Shown: positions 21,606 through 33,589, numbered from the stretch's first letter. The stretch: DNA of 64,000 nucleotides from Callorhinus ursinus (GCF_003265705.1 NW_020312785.1:16662682-16726681), one strand, 5' to 3'. Notes: generated by a model not told the origin, from the sequence alone. A program made the numbers and translations.

Positions 21606-23247
21606 TCTGTTTTTTTTTTAAACCTAATCATAAACACAAATTAAAACAAATAATCTGTACCCACAAAGAAAATTACTTTTTATTTTATTGTTTATATTAT
21701 TGAGAAAGTAGCTCAAATAATATTTCAACATGAAATATTATTATTACATGTAATCCTCACACAAAAAAGAAACAATTATACAAAATGTTTGATAACTTCT
21801 GTATGTTTAAAGAAATCAAGGATAGAACTGGGAAGAAGAGACAGATTTCTCTCTAGCAGTAGTTACATACTTCAAAAATCTTGACTCTTAAGCAACAATA
21901 ATTCATTAAAATCAAAGTGACTTTGATTTTCTAACCTGAAATGAATTTTGATCAATTAAGCAAATTATTACTAATGTTTTTAAATCATATCCTAGCAACT
22001 TCGGTTAGTTCAAGTGACCTAGCAAATTCAATTAATTCGTAAGCATATCTAAAATATAGAGAAAATACAGGTCAGTGTATGTTGATGACTTAAATGTAAC
22101 ATTTTTTTGATTCTTCTAACTCAGCTTGAGGAAAATAAACTCAGGGGTTCACACTAATACATCCCTTTTTGTGAACTGCCTTAAGTCAATTGCTTGTTTC
22201 TTTTGTCCTCCATTTGAAAGTATATGGAAGCAAAAGTAAAAAGAAAATGAAATAGTGGAAAATGAGTTACAGACAATCACCTTATTCATTAATGCCACAT
22301 TTTTTCAGTCTTATTTTCTGTTTCTTGTTCTAGAGTGATCAATGGCTAGATGCATACACACACTTGAATAAAGTCACTATGGTCAGATTTTCAAAGAAAA
22401 TAATATTCTGGAAGTTACCAGGGCTTATGATAATGTTTAAAAATAAAGCTTGAAAACATATTTTACTATAAATATATTTTTATGTGGGGAAATAATTTTA
22501 ATCAATTAATAATAAGTTATGCTTATGTATCACTTTAAACTTAGAAAACACCTCTCAACTACGTAAATAAGCATGATAGCCTTATTACAAAGTCATTGTT
22601 ATTGTAATTTGCCAAGAAAGCATGTTAATTAGAGTATTAACTTCTGGAGGTACAGAAGGAAACCAATTACAATGTTTTTATTGCCTGCATATATTTCTGT
22701 GAAATTTTATAAGTGTAAAACACATATCATAAGGAAAACTAATTTGTTAATAAGGATAGAACTACTACCAGGGGAATATAATATATGATAAACAACTTTT
22801 CAGGTTATCAAAATACATTTTCTTGATCTTACAAGTTCTTACACATTTCATAACCCATTAACCTCAACAATCAGTCTGAATCCATGAAGTATTTTTCCCT
22901 TCTTCCACTGCACTGGGACATATGCAAGATTTGTGCAAGATATTCTTATAATGACTTAAGTGTATTTTCTTTTTTTCTCTTGGAATTTGAATTGTATCAC
23001 CTGAAATATATAAAACAGTGTTTTAGAAATTTCAAAATAATTGGCAGATATAATCTATAGCCTTTTTTTTTTGTATCTTTGCAGATACAGTAACTTACTG
23101 GCCTTTATTAAGTAAACTCCTTTCCTTTTACATATCATTTTCAAATGTCTTGACAACTTTCATCATTAAGACAAAGTAGATTTTTTTTAGTGGCATTCAG
23201 ATGATCCACCTGCCAATAGAAGGACCTATTAAGAAAAATATGACCTA
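21606..23247. other. Unique AT-rich stretch with a quasi-palindrome at 21908-21930
   Basis: No gene seen. The quasi-palindrome AAAATCAAAGT-g-ACTTTGATTTT has perfect 11-bp arms. The remainder is low-complexity AT-rich DNA without recognised repeats. Confidence 0.5.
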
Positions 23248-23426
23248 GGGGCGCCTGGGTGGGTCAGTTGGTTAAGCGACTGCCTTCAGCTCAGATCATG
23301 ATCTCAGGGTCCTGGGATCGAGCCCCGCATCAGGCTCCCTGATCAGCTGGAAGCCTGCTTCTCCCTTTCCCACTCCCCCTGCTTGTGTTCCCTCTCTCGC
23401 TGTCTTGTGTCAAAAAAAAAAAAAAA
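23248..23426 (+). mobile_element. Can-SINE
   Basis: Head 'gcgcctgggtgggtcag', C/T-rich middle, and an A-tail at 23413-23426 that has lost the 'aaataaataaat' part. Flanks 'atgacctag' and 'atgtcctaa' are an imperfect TSD. Confidence 0.95.
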
Positions 23427-23878
23427 TGTCCTAAAGCTAGAAAATGAAGGAAAAAGTTATCTACGTCCTTTTGGTGTCTCACTGTCCTGTTAACAGGCCC
23501 ACCCAAAGATTATTTGATTTTCTACAAAAATGCATCTTTGTTCTGTCTTTACATGCTGATTAACTGTGCCTAGACCCTAGAAAGTTACAGGTTTTCTTAT
23601 AAAGATCTGTCCAACAGAAATGATATCACCAAAGATTATGGTTTTAATGTCCTTTAGGATATGAACCAGTATGATAGCTAACCTAGTAATCTTATTCTAA
23701 TATTCTACTTAAATGCCTTTTCTAATACACAATGCAAACACTTATTCCTCAAACGTTCTTGAAATCAGCCTTTCCATATTACTGACCTCTCATTAGTTAA
23801 TGAGTTAAATATAATCGCATATTGACATTTGACACATATTTATTCTATATATATATATATATATTTTAAAGGTTTTAG

Positions 23879-24052
23879 TTTTTTTTAAGATTTTGTTTAT
23901 TTATTTGAGAGAGAGAATGAGAGAGAGAGCATGAGAGGGGGGAGGGTCAGAGGGAGAAACAGACTCCCCGCTGAGCAGGGAGCCCGACGTGGGGCTCAAT
24001 CCTGTGACTCCAGGATCATGACCTGAGCCGAAGGCAGTTGCTTAACCAACTG
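23879..24052 (-). mobile_element. Inner Can-SINE, head lost in gap
   Basis: Starts with the T-run at 23879 within the outer SINE tail and is cut by the N run at 24053 in 'cttaaccaactg', about 18 bp short of its usual end. Confidence 0.9.
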
Positions 24053-24152
24053 NNNNNNNNNNNNNNNNNNNNNNNNNNNNNNNNNNNNNNNNNNNNNNNN
24101 NNNNNNNNNNNNNNNNNNNNNNNNNNNNNNNNNNNNNNNNNNNNNNNNNNNN
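24053..24152. other. Assembly gap, 100 N
   Basis: Exactly 100 N, the conventional placeholder for a gap of unknown size. It falls between two same-orientation SINE copies. Confidence 0.99.
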
Positions 24153-24442
24153 GCTAGAGAGGGAACACAAGCAGGGGGAGTGGGAGAGGGAGAAGCGGGC
24201 TTCCTGCCGAGCAGGGAGCCTGATGTGGAACTCGATCCCAGGACCCTGGGATCATGACCTGAGCTGAAGGCTGACACTTAATGACTGAGCCACCCAGGCA
24301 CCCCTCATTCTATATTTATTTGAGGATCATGTTTTTAAACTTTGAAAATTATACTTTGACAAAATAAAGTTTAAAAGAAGAGTGACTGCATAAAATAATA
24401 ATTTTAAATGATTAAAATTTAATAATTAAAATTAGTATTTTT

Positions 24443-24623
24443 TAAAGATGTTATTTATTTGAGAGTGAGAGAGAGAAAGAAAGCATAAGCAGGGGGAGCA
24501 GCAGAGGCAGAGGGAGAAGCAGACTCCTTGCTGAGCAGTGAGCAGGGCTTACTACCAGGACCCTGGGGATCATGACCTGAGCTGAAGGCAGATGCTTAAC
24601 CAACTGAGCCACCCAAGCACCCC
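24443..24623 (-). mobile_element. Can-SINE
   Basis: Flanked by a 16-bp TSD with one mismatch: taaaattagtattttt (24427-24442) and taaaatcagtattttt (24624-24639). Body somewhat diverged ('gcagtgagcagggcttacta'). Confidence 0.95.
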
Positions 24624-24639
24624 TAAAATCAGTATTTTT

Positions 24640-25300
24640 ATTTAAAAACCCATTATTAGAATTAATAAATTTTAAGATTATTTCATGCCTTTAAAATTTA
24701 AAATACTGTGTAAAGGGAAAAAAAACAGTCTCACTGTTTCTAATTTCTTTTATTTCTGCTTAGGTTGTCTTTTAGATCAGCTGAAGTGTCATTTTGGTTA
24801 CTATTATTCACAGTGCAACTACTTCCTAATGTTACTGGCTATCTCTTTCTTATCATTGTACAATGATAAACATGCCTGTTTATAAAATATCCATCTTACT
24901 GTGTTCTTACAGTTCAGAACAAATGAGACCTGAGAAAGGGAAGGTACTGAAGGCATCTGATTACTTCTGGGAAGCGGAGTGAAAGTCTGGCAGTGAATGT
25001 TAAGCGTTGCTGGCTCCAGCTCTTGGGCGCAGTATTTCTTGTCCTGTCAAGGAAGTTCAACGAGGTAGAAAAGTTATGGTTTACCTTGAGGTTCCACTTG
25101 TAAAGGATGTTTACCTGTAAGGCCATTTGACTGCACTTAGTGCACTGAAGAGCCATCCTTTGACCTCCTGACAAGTGAAGGAGGGACAGAATGAAATGCT
25201 GCATTCAGAGGGCAGAGCACTCTGTCCAGGAATGGCCCAATTTCTCTTTAATTATTCAAAGAAATCCCACTGTGAAAGTCTTTAGATTTGTTGAATCCGA
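24640..25300. other. Unique stretch with a less AT-rich patch (24920-25220)
   Basis: 24920-25220 stands out from its AT-rich flanks and holds no recognised repeat. A 96-codon open frame on the minus strand (25204-24914) has no recognisable domain. It could be an old exon, a regulatory element or an unrecognised repeat; nothing decides between these. Confidence 0.35.
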
Positions 25301-25335
25301 AACAAAACAAAACAAAACAAAACAAAAAACAAAAC
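25301..25335. repeat. (AAAAC)n microsatellite
   Basis: About seven units of AAAAC, slightly imperfect at the right end. A similar run is at 54001-54027. Confidence 0.95.
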
Positions 25336-26195
25336 AGTGATTTAGAGAAAAAAAGAAAATGTGTAATGACTCAAGGTATTAAGATTTCATTGAAAATAAA
25401 GGGGGGGTTTATTTACAAGCTTACAAACTGTATATTTGGAAATATTTTTTGATATTGCAATCTAGAACTTCAGCTGTGGAGCAAGGCCATTAACAGTTAT
25501 TAAGGAGGACTTTTGATATATGCTTCTCTTAAAAGAAATTTTCAACCATCTCAAAAATATATTCATTCTAAACTAAATTATATGTAATTGATTCTAAGAA
25601 TCAATTATTTTTTCCATTATTGAATACCTCTAAAAATTGGGTTTCATATTAAAATTGATGAGGTCTTTGAATTTAATTGATGGTATTTTGTCATTCTTAG
25701 CAGTAATATAATGATATTTCAACTGGTCACGTCAGAGATTGCTAAGAATTCTGGTTCACTTTATAAACGGTCTTATGCTTTGTTTCTCCTTTGTAGGCTG
25801 ATAATATAATTTACCTTCCAAATCAGGACTCTTAAGGAAGTGAAAGGGAATGTTAATAATAATTTGCCAAGACAATAGGTGCCCCAAAACCCTGTTCTAT
25901 TTAAACTGGAACTCTCTCCCCAGAAAAAATGGACACATGCATATTCGTGTGGATGATGCACAGTTCTGTGACTCATGCCATGCCTCTGTGAACACACATG
26001 TACATACATGCAGAACCCATCCTGGGACCTCTGATTAAGAGGTATGACTAATGATGGCTATCCTAAGAAATCTCCCTATTGTTTTTTTGTGAGGAAAAAT
26101 GTTAAAAAAATATTCATTTTGGATGTCAAAAGACATGTTTAATAAGTTCTTGAAAATATTTTTAAGTGATAAAAAGGTACTATTGCTCTACATTA
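25336..26195. other. Unique AT-rich stretch with a quasi-palindrome at 25585-25607
   Basis: TAATTGATTCT-a-AGAATCAATTA has perfect 11-bp arms. No gene or known repeat seen. Confidence 0.5.
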
Positions 26196-26400
26196 AAAAT
26201 TTGTGTCCCTAAAATCCATATATTGAAACCTAAACCTCAGTGTGATGGCATAAAGGAAGTGAGGCCTTCAGGAATTGATTAGGTCGAGCCCTCATGACTG
26301 GGATTAGTGCCCTTATAAAAGGACTCAGAGAGCTCCCTTGTCCCTTTCACCATATGAGGGCACAGAAAGAAGATAACCATCATATAGCAGCCAAAAAACA
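26196..26400 (+). mobile_element. MaLR-type (MLT1-like) LTR fragment
   Basis: Sequence order 'gtgtccctaaaatccatat', 'cagtgtgatggcat', 'gggattagtgcccttataaa', 'agagctcccttg', 'gagggcacagaaagaagat' is a well-known pattern of old mammalian interspersed LTRs. The family name is tentative and the 3' end is missing. Confidence 0.6.
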
Positions 26401-26479
26401 CTAAGATAATTGTCTATAAACTTGTTTATATTACTCACTGGCAAGGAAAGTTCCTTGTATTTAACTATTTATTATTTAT

Positions 26480-26575
26480 TCATTTTCACATCCACTTATT
26501 CATTCATTTATTCATTTGTTTTACAAAGAATTTAGCAGACACTAGGTAAACATTTATTGAAAGAATAAATTAATT
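26480..26575 (+). mobile_element. Possible L2 3' end with (TTCA)-rich edge
   Basis: 'cagacactaggtaaacattt' plus 'attgaaagaataaatt' resembles an L2 terminus, preceded by attcattcattt units. Short and diverged. Confidence 0.4.
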
Positions 26576-26915
26576 TTGGCTTATAAGCCATTTTTTTTAA
26601 AATTGAGAATAGAATATGGACCTGGAGGAATGTCAGCTTTACCTTAATTATATAATGACTGCCTAGGGTCAAGGTGAAAGAGTTGGAAGCCAAACTTGCA
26701 AAGAAGCAGTAAAGCATATCAAATGGTGTTTACTGACATAAATATAATGAATACTATATAGAGATATTGATATTTCCCCTCTTACCAAAATCTGTAGAAC
26801 ATTAATTTCTAGGGAAGAGCCTCTTGGCAGTAAAAGTTATGTTGAAATTTTTATTACTTAGAACAATCAAGATATTATAGAAAAATGGGGTTTTATATAT
26901 AACCATTTGAGAAAC

Positions 26916-27360
26916 TGCCACGGCCCGCGTGCAAGGTCGAACAGGGATGAGGGTAAGAGAATGAAACATAAAAGTATGGGAACAGGAGGGTTGCCCACGG
27001 GGATGCCGCGAGCAACAACTTTATTCTTTCTCACACACTTTATACAGGCTTAGGTTATATAACAATAAGACATAAACAAGTTCCACAGGTTCCTCCCTGC
27101 CCTTCTCCTGGCTCCGTCCCGTGTTTCTGATTCAAGGCCAGATTCCTCAAGCGCATAGTTTCTTCCCATGCCTTCAAAGGGCCTGGTGCGCTATTTTTCA
27201 GGGCTTATCAATAACACTGTGGTTTTTTAGCCTAAATACAACTCGGGCTAGCCAGTACCACATGTTTTTGTATGGGGGCAGCCAGGTGGCCATGGTTCAA
27301 AGGGATCAGGGAGCCTTTGCTCTACCCGATTAACCCCTTTGTTGCTCATGGCTCCCGACA
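26916..27360 (-). mobile_element. Solo LTR, class-II (betaretrovirus-like) ERV
   Basis: A 445-bp element that starts TGTCGGGAGCC and ends GTGGCA on the minus strand (TG...CA). It is flanked by a perfect 6-bp TSD, agaaac, at 26910-26915 and 27361-27366. A TATA box (TATAAA at 27044-27039) is followed closely by AATAAA (27025-27020), leaving a very short R and about 90 bp of U5. The 6-bp TSD and this compact TATA/poly-A arrangement are typical of class-II ERVs. No internal retroviral sequence adjoins it, so it is a solo LTR left by recombination between two LTRs. Confidence 0.88.
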
Positions 27361-27366
27361 AGAAAC

Positions 27367-28814
27367 TGAGTTCAATAAATGCTAAATTGTATTTTTTTCT
27401 CAGTCCACAAAGAGAAGATGCTAAATATATTTTTAGCATATTTGCTACAATTAGATGTCATGCCTTTTCTTAAAAATGATGATAATAGTGTTACTGGATT
27501 TCACTGATGTATTTTTAAGACTTTTTTCCTAGTGAGTAAAAAAAATAGCCTATGTGAGTGTTTGACTCAGATGTCACTCCTATAAATTTGAGTGAGGTTT
27601 CAGTAAATACTGAAAATATAACATTATTCATTATTCTGAAATCTTGTTTAAAAAAAATTGAACACATTTCAGAAGATTGCATTATGGCTAGCTCTCTACA
27701 ACTTCTGCAGTTTCTATGTAATGTAGAAGCAATGGCAAAAATAATCACAAATTACTGTTTTGTGAATTTCAAAGTTTTGATGAAAGTTTGTTTTCAAAAT
27801 TCTCTGAATCGCTGGGTGATTTTTATCAGGCCATTTCTTGTGTCATCAAATGGTAGTGTTCAGAATATGAATAGCTTCCTATTAGAGGGGGACTATCGTG
27901 GGAAAAAGCCCTCTAGCTCAACGTTCAAATCATAGCTCTTCACATTGGTCATGGTACTCACCATTGAGCTGGTCAGTATCATAATCTAAAGAGGGTCATG
28001 ATGCTAAAATCTTTTCAAAGGAAACTTGCAAGGCTAAGTATCAATCATGCCATGGAGGGTGTAGAAAACTGTAATGCAGCCTTCTTTATGCTTCTGACAT
28101 TGAAGCAGGTAAATGATTTAAATGCTATTTATCAATTTCTAAATAATGCAAGAACTACAGGAAAGAAGGACACCTTCAGCATTCACTACCATGGGAGTAA
28201 TTGTAATAAAGAAAGGCCCAATAAAAAAAAATAAAAATTAACAATTTTTTTAGAATCGTTTTGTAAGAAAGATGAAGCACCTGGCAGGATATGATAGAAG
28301 TCATTAATAATGATTAATGGGGAGAAGGGTTCCATAGAGCAGTGGTTCATTTGTATGTTTTTTAATTGTATACCAGCTAATTCCAGAAAGTAGGAAAATT
28401 TCAAATGGATATAGACTTTGCAAGCAGGTTATATGTAAACAAAGACATAGGAGCTTCAGAAACACTAAACAAATAATAAAAAAAGGAAGTAGCATGATGA
28501 GAATTTCAATACTCTTGCTATAATTTGGCCACCAGTTTTTCTCTACATCCTCTGGCCCCTGATATAAACTGGAAAATACCATGAATTATGTGGTTCAGAG
28601 TGTCCATTAAATAAAAAAAAAAAAATATATCAACTGCTGAAAGCAACAAAATTATTTCTGGAGCTGAAATTCTAGAGGAATCTCTTCAGCTGGTCCAGTC
28701 TCAGAGGCCCACAGAGAGGGAATGGCAGTTAAAGACAGCCTGAGCATTCATTCAGGAAAAATAAATCCCTGATCTCAGACCCATCTGCCCACAAGATGTC
28801 ATCAATGTTATCTC
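27367..28814. other. Unique stretch; 125-codon ORF of unknown status
   Basis: An open frame at 27558-27935 (+) and a second at 27998-28234 (+) lie in AT-rich DNA and end near an AATAAA at 28219-28224. No domain is recognised. One open frame of this length is about what chance predicts in 64 kb of this composition, so it is not called as a gene. Confidence 0.3.
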
Positions 28815-28955
28815 TTGCCCTAAACTCAGTTCCTTTACCTGTGAATGGTGATAATAACTATCCTGAAGGATTGTTGACAATCTCAAAGGCAATAATGTAT
28901 GTAAAACTCTTGTTAACCTTGGCGAATATTAAGCACTTGTTATTATCTATTGTTT
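28815..28955 (+). mobile_element. MIR fragment (3' half)
   Basis: Order 'ctcagttcctttacctgtg', 'ggtgataataactatcc', 'gaaggattgttgac', 'taagcacttgttattat' matches the MIR 3' half. Confidence 0.7.
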
Positions 28956-29968
28956 TATTATGGACTGAAGTAGGTTAAAAATAAAAAGAATTTTTCTTAT
29001 TTATATACTCCATCAATATTTTTTGCTTTTATTTTTAGAATTTAGCCCTTATTTTTTTGTGTTATGATTTCTACACCTGTCCTTTGGACTGCCTTTCAGT
29101 AGCATTATTAAGCAAAACACAATTTGAACATAAATTCACTGGTTCTTTGATAATACTTACCACCTTCCCCATACACCTGTCAGGAAAATCACAACTGTTA
29201 TATAACACTAATGAAAACAGTGAAGAAAAATACCAGTAAGCATTAAATAAGGGGTATTTCTCAACATATTTGCAAATTCTTATCATTTAATATAGTTAAG
29301 TGAAAAAGGAGAATGTTGAATATAATGTTGGATTCATCCATTGTTTAAAATGATCTATTTTCTTAAAAATAACCTGAAATCTAGGACATGCTACATTTAA
29401 ATAGCAAACTTATATAAATCTTCTATCTACAGTACAACAAATTCACACTGCTGAACCATAATTGGTTTTCTGGAATGGATGACAGATTTCTACTGATTCA
29501 CATTCAGTTATTAGCTCTTAGATCTTAAGGCCAGTGACTTGTAGTAGAAGATTGAAATTGAAGATTATGAGAAAGGGGATAGACATAAGGAAAGAGACTA
29601 AGTAGACTGAGATAAGAAATTGGATCCCTTCACCATCATAATCAAAGGATAAGAAGAAAGAACATACTTTCTTATACACATAACTTGAATCTATTAAATC
29701 ATATAAAGTACATATATAAATATGTGTATGCGTACATATATAACATTTCCAAGAGGGGATATAAAATATGTATGAACTTTCTTGAAACTAATTTAAGCAT
29801 AAAAACTTTTTTCCCCTAACATAAACTCTTATGAACACTTTTTTAAAAATCTGTTTTAGAAATGCTGCTTTGTTTGAAAGAATGATAGGGTATAAATATT
29901 ATTTGGACAAAAGAAACAATATCTATATCCTTGCAATTGAAAAACTTAAGGTTCTTTATAGAACTATC
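28956..29968. other. Unique AT-rich stretch, nothing recognised
   Basis: No ORF above chance length and no known repeat. A short alternating AT/CA patch is at 29699-29743. Confidence 0.4.
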
Positions 29969-29979
29969 AGATTAAGTTT

Positions 29980-30171
29980 TTTATTTTTTAAAGATTTTAT
30001 TTATTTATTTGACAGAGAGAGACACAGTGAGAGAGAAACACAAGCAGGGGGAGTGGGAGAGAGAGAAGCAAGCTTCCCACCCAACAGGAAGCCCAACGCG
30101 GGACTCCATCCCAGGACCCTGGGATCATGACCGGACCGAAGGCAGATGCCTAACAACTGAGCCACCCAGGT
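29980..30171 (-). mobile_element. Can-SINE, 5' end slightly truncated
   Basis: The head stops at 'gccacccaggt' without the usual 'cgccc'. Flanks agattaagttt (29969-29979) and agatcaagttt (30172-30182) form an 11-bp TSD with one mismatch. Confidence 0.95.
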
Positions 30172-30464
30172 AGATCAAGTTTATTGATTGTATTATTCAA
30201 TAGATATTTGTCATTTTTTCTTATATGATCTAATTATTAAAAGTTATTTTGAACTCTTTCTTTAATTCTACTAGCTGTTTTCAATGCATCTGCATGCTAT
30301 TGTGATTAATAAAAATAGATTTATAAATGCAAAATCTATGCCTACTGCATTTTATTAATATATAATGTCTCTATCATTAATATTGGTTTGTAATCTTAAA
30401 TGTTATCTTGTCAGTATTTCTACCCCACATGACTTCTTTTTTACGTTCCTAGATTTTTGTTTTT

Positions 30465-30664
30465 GTTTTAAGGTTTTATTTATTTTAGAGAGAGAATGTA
30501 TGTGTGTGTGTGAGCCGGGGGAGGAGCAGAGGGACCTGGAGAGAGAAAATCTCAAGCAGACTCCTCCCCGCTTGATGCGGGGCTTGATCCCACAACCCTG
30601 ACATCATGACTGGAGCCAAAACCAAGAGTTGGATGCTTAACTGACTGAGTCACCCAGGAGCCCC
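30465..30664 (-). mobile_element. Older Can-SINE
   Basis: Diverged copy: 'taaggttttatttatttta', a (TG) patch at 30498-30511, body variant 'gccaaaaccaagagttgg', head 'gagtcacccaggagcccc'. TSD not clear. Confidence 0.9.
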
Positions 30665-30699
30665 TAAATATGCTTCTTACTTCTTTGCTGATTCCTTTC

Positions 30700-30830
30700 C
30701 TTCCAACTTTTAAAAAAATCACTCTGTTTTGAGGGTGTTTTTTCTTAATATAACATATCTAGGTGTTGAGTCTTAATCCAGTATGACAGTCTTTATCTTC
30801 TGGTGGGTCTATTGCTTCCTTCTTTCCTTC
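30700..30830 (-). mobile_element. Possible ancient L1 fragment (ORF1/ORF2 junction)
   Basis: 'ataacatatctaggtgttga' then 'cttaatccagtatgacagtc' resembles the antisense start of ORF2 in old L1s. Short and diverged. Confidence 0.4.
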
Positions 30831-32665
30831 CTCCCCTCTTTTTTCCCTCTTTTTCATATTTTTCTTTGAAATTTTAGTTTCATTTTATGCTGTAAAACCT
30901 AATTTACATAATTTTCTCCAATTTTCAATTTTCCAATGTTTATTCCAATGTGAAATCACATTAAATGCATTAGATTCACAGCAAAGTATAGAGTAGTGAA
31001 AAACAATTCTAGAATTTAGTATATGTTAAATATATTGTTTGCTGTTTTTAGAGTTTTTTTAATAGGGATTACCTATTAAAACAATATTTCACAGTGACTT
31101 CAAGAGTAGATCTTTGAGGACAATCAAGAGTATAACAGTCCAATAATTTCATAGGTGTTATTTGATAGACTATGAGTGACTATGAATGAGTACACACCAT
31201 GTTCATAGATATTTTTTTCAAAAGGTTTGGATGATGAAGGCAAATCATGACTTTTACCACTACTATACTAACATAAATTTCTAAGCTTTCAAAATTGAGT
31301 TAGGAGAATTGGGACCAACAAGTTGGTCTGGAATATATTATATTTCTTTAGTTGTTCCCTTATCTATCTCATTAGCCTGGTGAATTTGAAATTGAACAGA
31401 CACTACACCAGGAGCTTAGAAATGGGTAAACTTAGAAACGGGAGTCCCTTATTAAATCACACTTCAACATCTCTTAAAGAAAATTGTCTAACATATCAAG
31501 AAATTTGACTATGATAAGAACAAATTGTGGCATATGGGTTAGAAATTTGATTGTTTGTATGCTAATACATTTATATCATAAATATTTATATTACAAATGT
31601 TATTTGTACTTATGTTATAAATTGTATTATATTTATATGCATTTTCCCATAAGTTATTAAGAGAGAATGCACCCTAAAAGCCTAACATTATTTTAGGGGG
31701 CTTATTTTTTATTTTGATTCCATTTTTTCTTGAGGAAGATATATTTTCTATTGCTTCTGGTAGCCTGTAATTAACTGTGCCAACTTTAGAATCTTAAATG
31801 ATACTTGTATCTGATTGGTTGCATATGCTTTGCAATACAAAAAAAACAATCAGTTCACTTTAGCATTCCATCAATTATCTGAAAGTTGACAGGTTTCAGA
31901 TCACTGTAAACAATGCCCTGTTGATGAACTGTGCGAAGTGACCCAACGTATTTTTTTAGTAACTCTACCATTCCCATGATTGCTGGATTATTTTTGTTTT
32001 CTTTTGAAGACAAATTTTAAGATCAGTGTTTACACACCCCATTACCATACAGACGTACTGGTCTCTGATTTTGTCATCCTAAAGTCAGGTGATATTATCA
32101 CTGTATTGTTGTAATTTATTCAAATGAGCTACAGCATGTCCATAACTCTTACTTATTTGCTTATCTGCTTCTTGTAGATACACATATTTTATGGCATGTA
32201 TCTGTTTCTTTTCACTCAATACCTGAAATACCTTACTGGAATCATTATATGTCCTACCTGCTTTAATATGGAATTATTTTTCTTTTAACTGAAATGTATT
32301 TATTTATTAAGGAGGATGCTGAAACCATCATAAATAAAGATTATCAACCTGCTAATTCAGTTCTTTCACTTTTAGTTTAGGTATTGATGTACTTGATTTT
32401 CTTCAGGTTATTTCTTATTTTTGTTTGGAGCTTCCTTTATCTGTCCTTTCTCAGTTCCTAAACATTCCATTTTCAATGGAGTTGAAAATTATGTTAATTT
32501 CATTTTTTTACTGTATTTCTTTCCCACTTAATATTTACCATTCCTCTTTCTTTATCTGTTCATTTTACCTTTATTTGTTAAAAGGTAACAGTTGCTTCTC
32601 TCACTGAGAGGCAATGTACCACCTCATCCTCCAATTCTCTCTTACTCCCTTACACATTTACAATG
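30831..32665. other. Unique AT-rich stretch, nothing recognised
   Basis: No gene seen. Pyrimidine-rich at 30815-30860, otherwise featureless AT-rich DNA. Confidence 0.4.
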
Positions 32666-33212
32666 CAGGTCTAACCCAATTTATGATGGGGTTATATCTC
32701 AATAAACCCACTGTGATTTGAAAATATCATAAATCAAAAATGCATTTAATATATCTAACCTACCCAGTCTAGCCCAGTCTACCTTAAATATGCTCAGCCC
32801 AGTCTACCTTAAAAACACTCAGAACATTTACATTAGCATACAGTTGGGCAAAATCATCCAACACAAAACCTATTTTATAATAATGTATTTATTTTATAAT
32901 AAAGTACACACTAAAGAGTTCCTTGTGAAATTTATTGAATACTATACTGAATGTGAAAAACAGAATGGTTGTTTGAGTACAGAATGGTTGCCAGTGTATT
33001 GGTTGATGACCCATGTGATCACATGGCTGACTGGGGGCTGCAGGGTACTGTGGCTGCACAGTGTCATAGAAGAGGATCATACCACTTGTCAGGAACCTAG
33101 GAAAAGATCTAAAATCAAAATTCAAAGTATGGCTTCTACTGAATGTATATCATTTTCACACCATTGAAAAATTGAAAAAAATCACAAGTCAAACCATCAT
33201 AAGCCAAGTCTG
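32666..33212 (+). mobile_element. Tigger-type DNA transposon, MER8-like, non-autonomous
   Basis: The ends are imperfect inverted repeats: caggtctaaccca...ttatgatgg on the left and, reverse-complemented, cagacttggcttatgatgg on the right. The interior text ('aaatgcatttaatatatcta', 'cagttgggcaaaatcatcca', 'gaaaaacagaatggttg') matches the old MER8 family as I know it. The expected TA target duplication survives only on the right (33213-33214). A small local duplication of 'gcccagtctaccttaaa' occurs near 32772 and 32797. The 125-codon open frame inside (32790-33167) is not a gene. Confidence 0.8.
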
Positions 33213-33589
33213 TACTTTGAAGCTCTTCTCTTTTGCCCTTTCACACAATGAGACCTATGGAAAAACTTGAACTTCTCTTCTCTCATGCTTCATGCTTATC
33301 TTAGATTTTGGTGAGATAATGTAGTTCTTATTAGAACTATCCTTTCATGAGTCTAAGTTGTTACTCAATACCAGAAAGTATACATTTATCCATTAAGCGA
33401 TAAATTTATATTTATTTACATATAATTATAATATATATAATTTAAAAGTAAAATATAAGTAAATGTAAACAAAATATATAATATCTATTATATATATTTA
33501 TTTATGCAGACACACGATATATGTGCCTCCATCTATCATTTATTTATATCAAGGTTCATACACAGTACTATTCTATTATTCTATCTTCT
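33213..33589. other. AT-rich unique stretch
   Basis: Contains an extreme AT-rich block at 33400-33510 with many tata units. Nothing else recognised. Confidence 0.45.

Larger units (their letters stand above)
23862..24304 (-). mobile_element. Outer Can-SINE of a nested pair, spanning the assembly gap
   Basis: The tail part 'tttaaaggttttag' begins at about 23865, and the body and head reappear after the gap at 24153-24304 (head ends 'cacccaggcaccc'). The flanks ttattctatat (about 23840) and cattctatat (24306) look like its TSD. Part of the body is missing in the N run. Confidence 0.75.

Noticed and set aside
27558..27935. 125-codon open frame, possibly a retropseudogene with AATAAA at 28219
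   Set aside because: No domain recognised. About one open frame of this size is expected by chance in AT-rich DNA of this length, and there is no TSD or clear poly-A tail.
32790..33167. 125-codon open frame
   Set aside because: It lies wholly within a non-autonomous Tigger/MER8-like transposon that encodes no protein.
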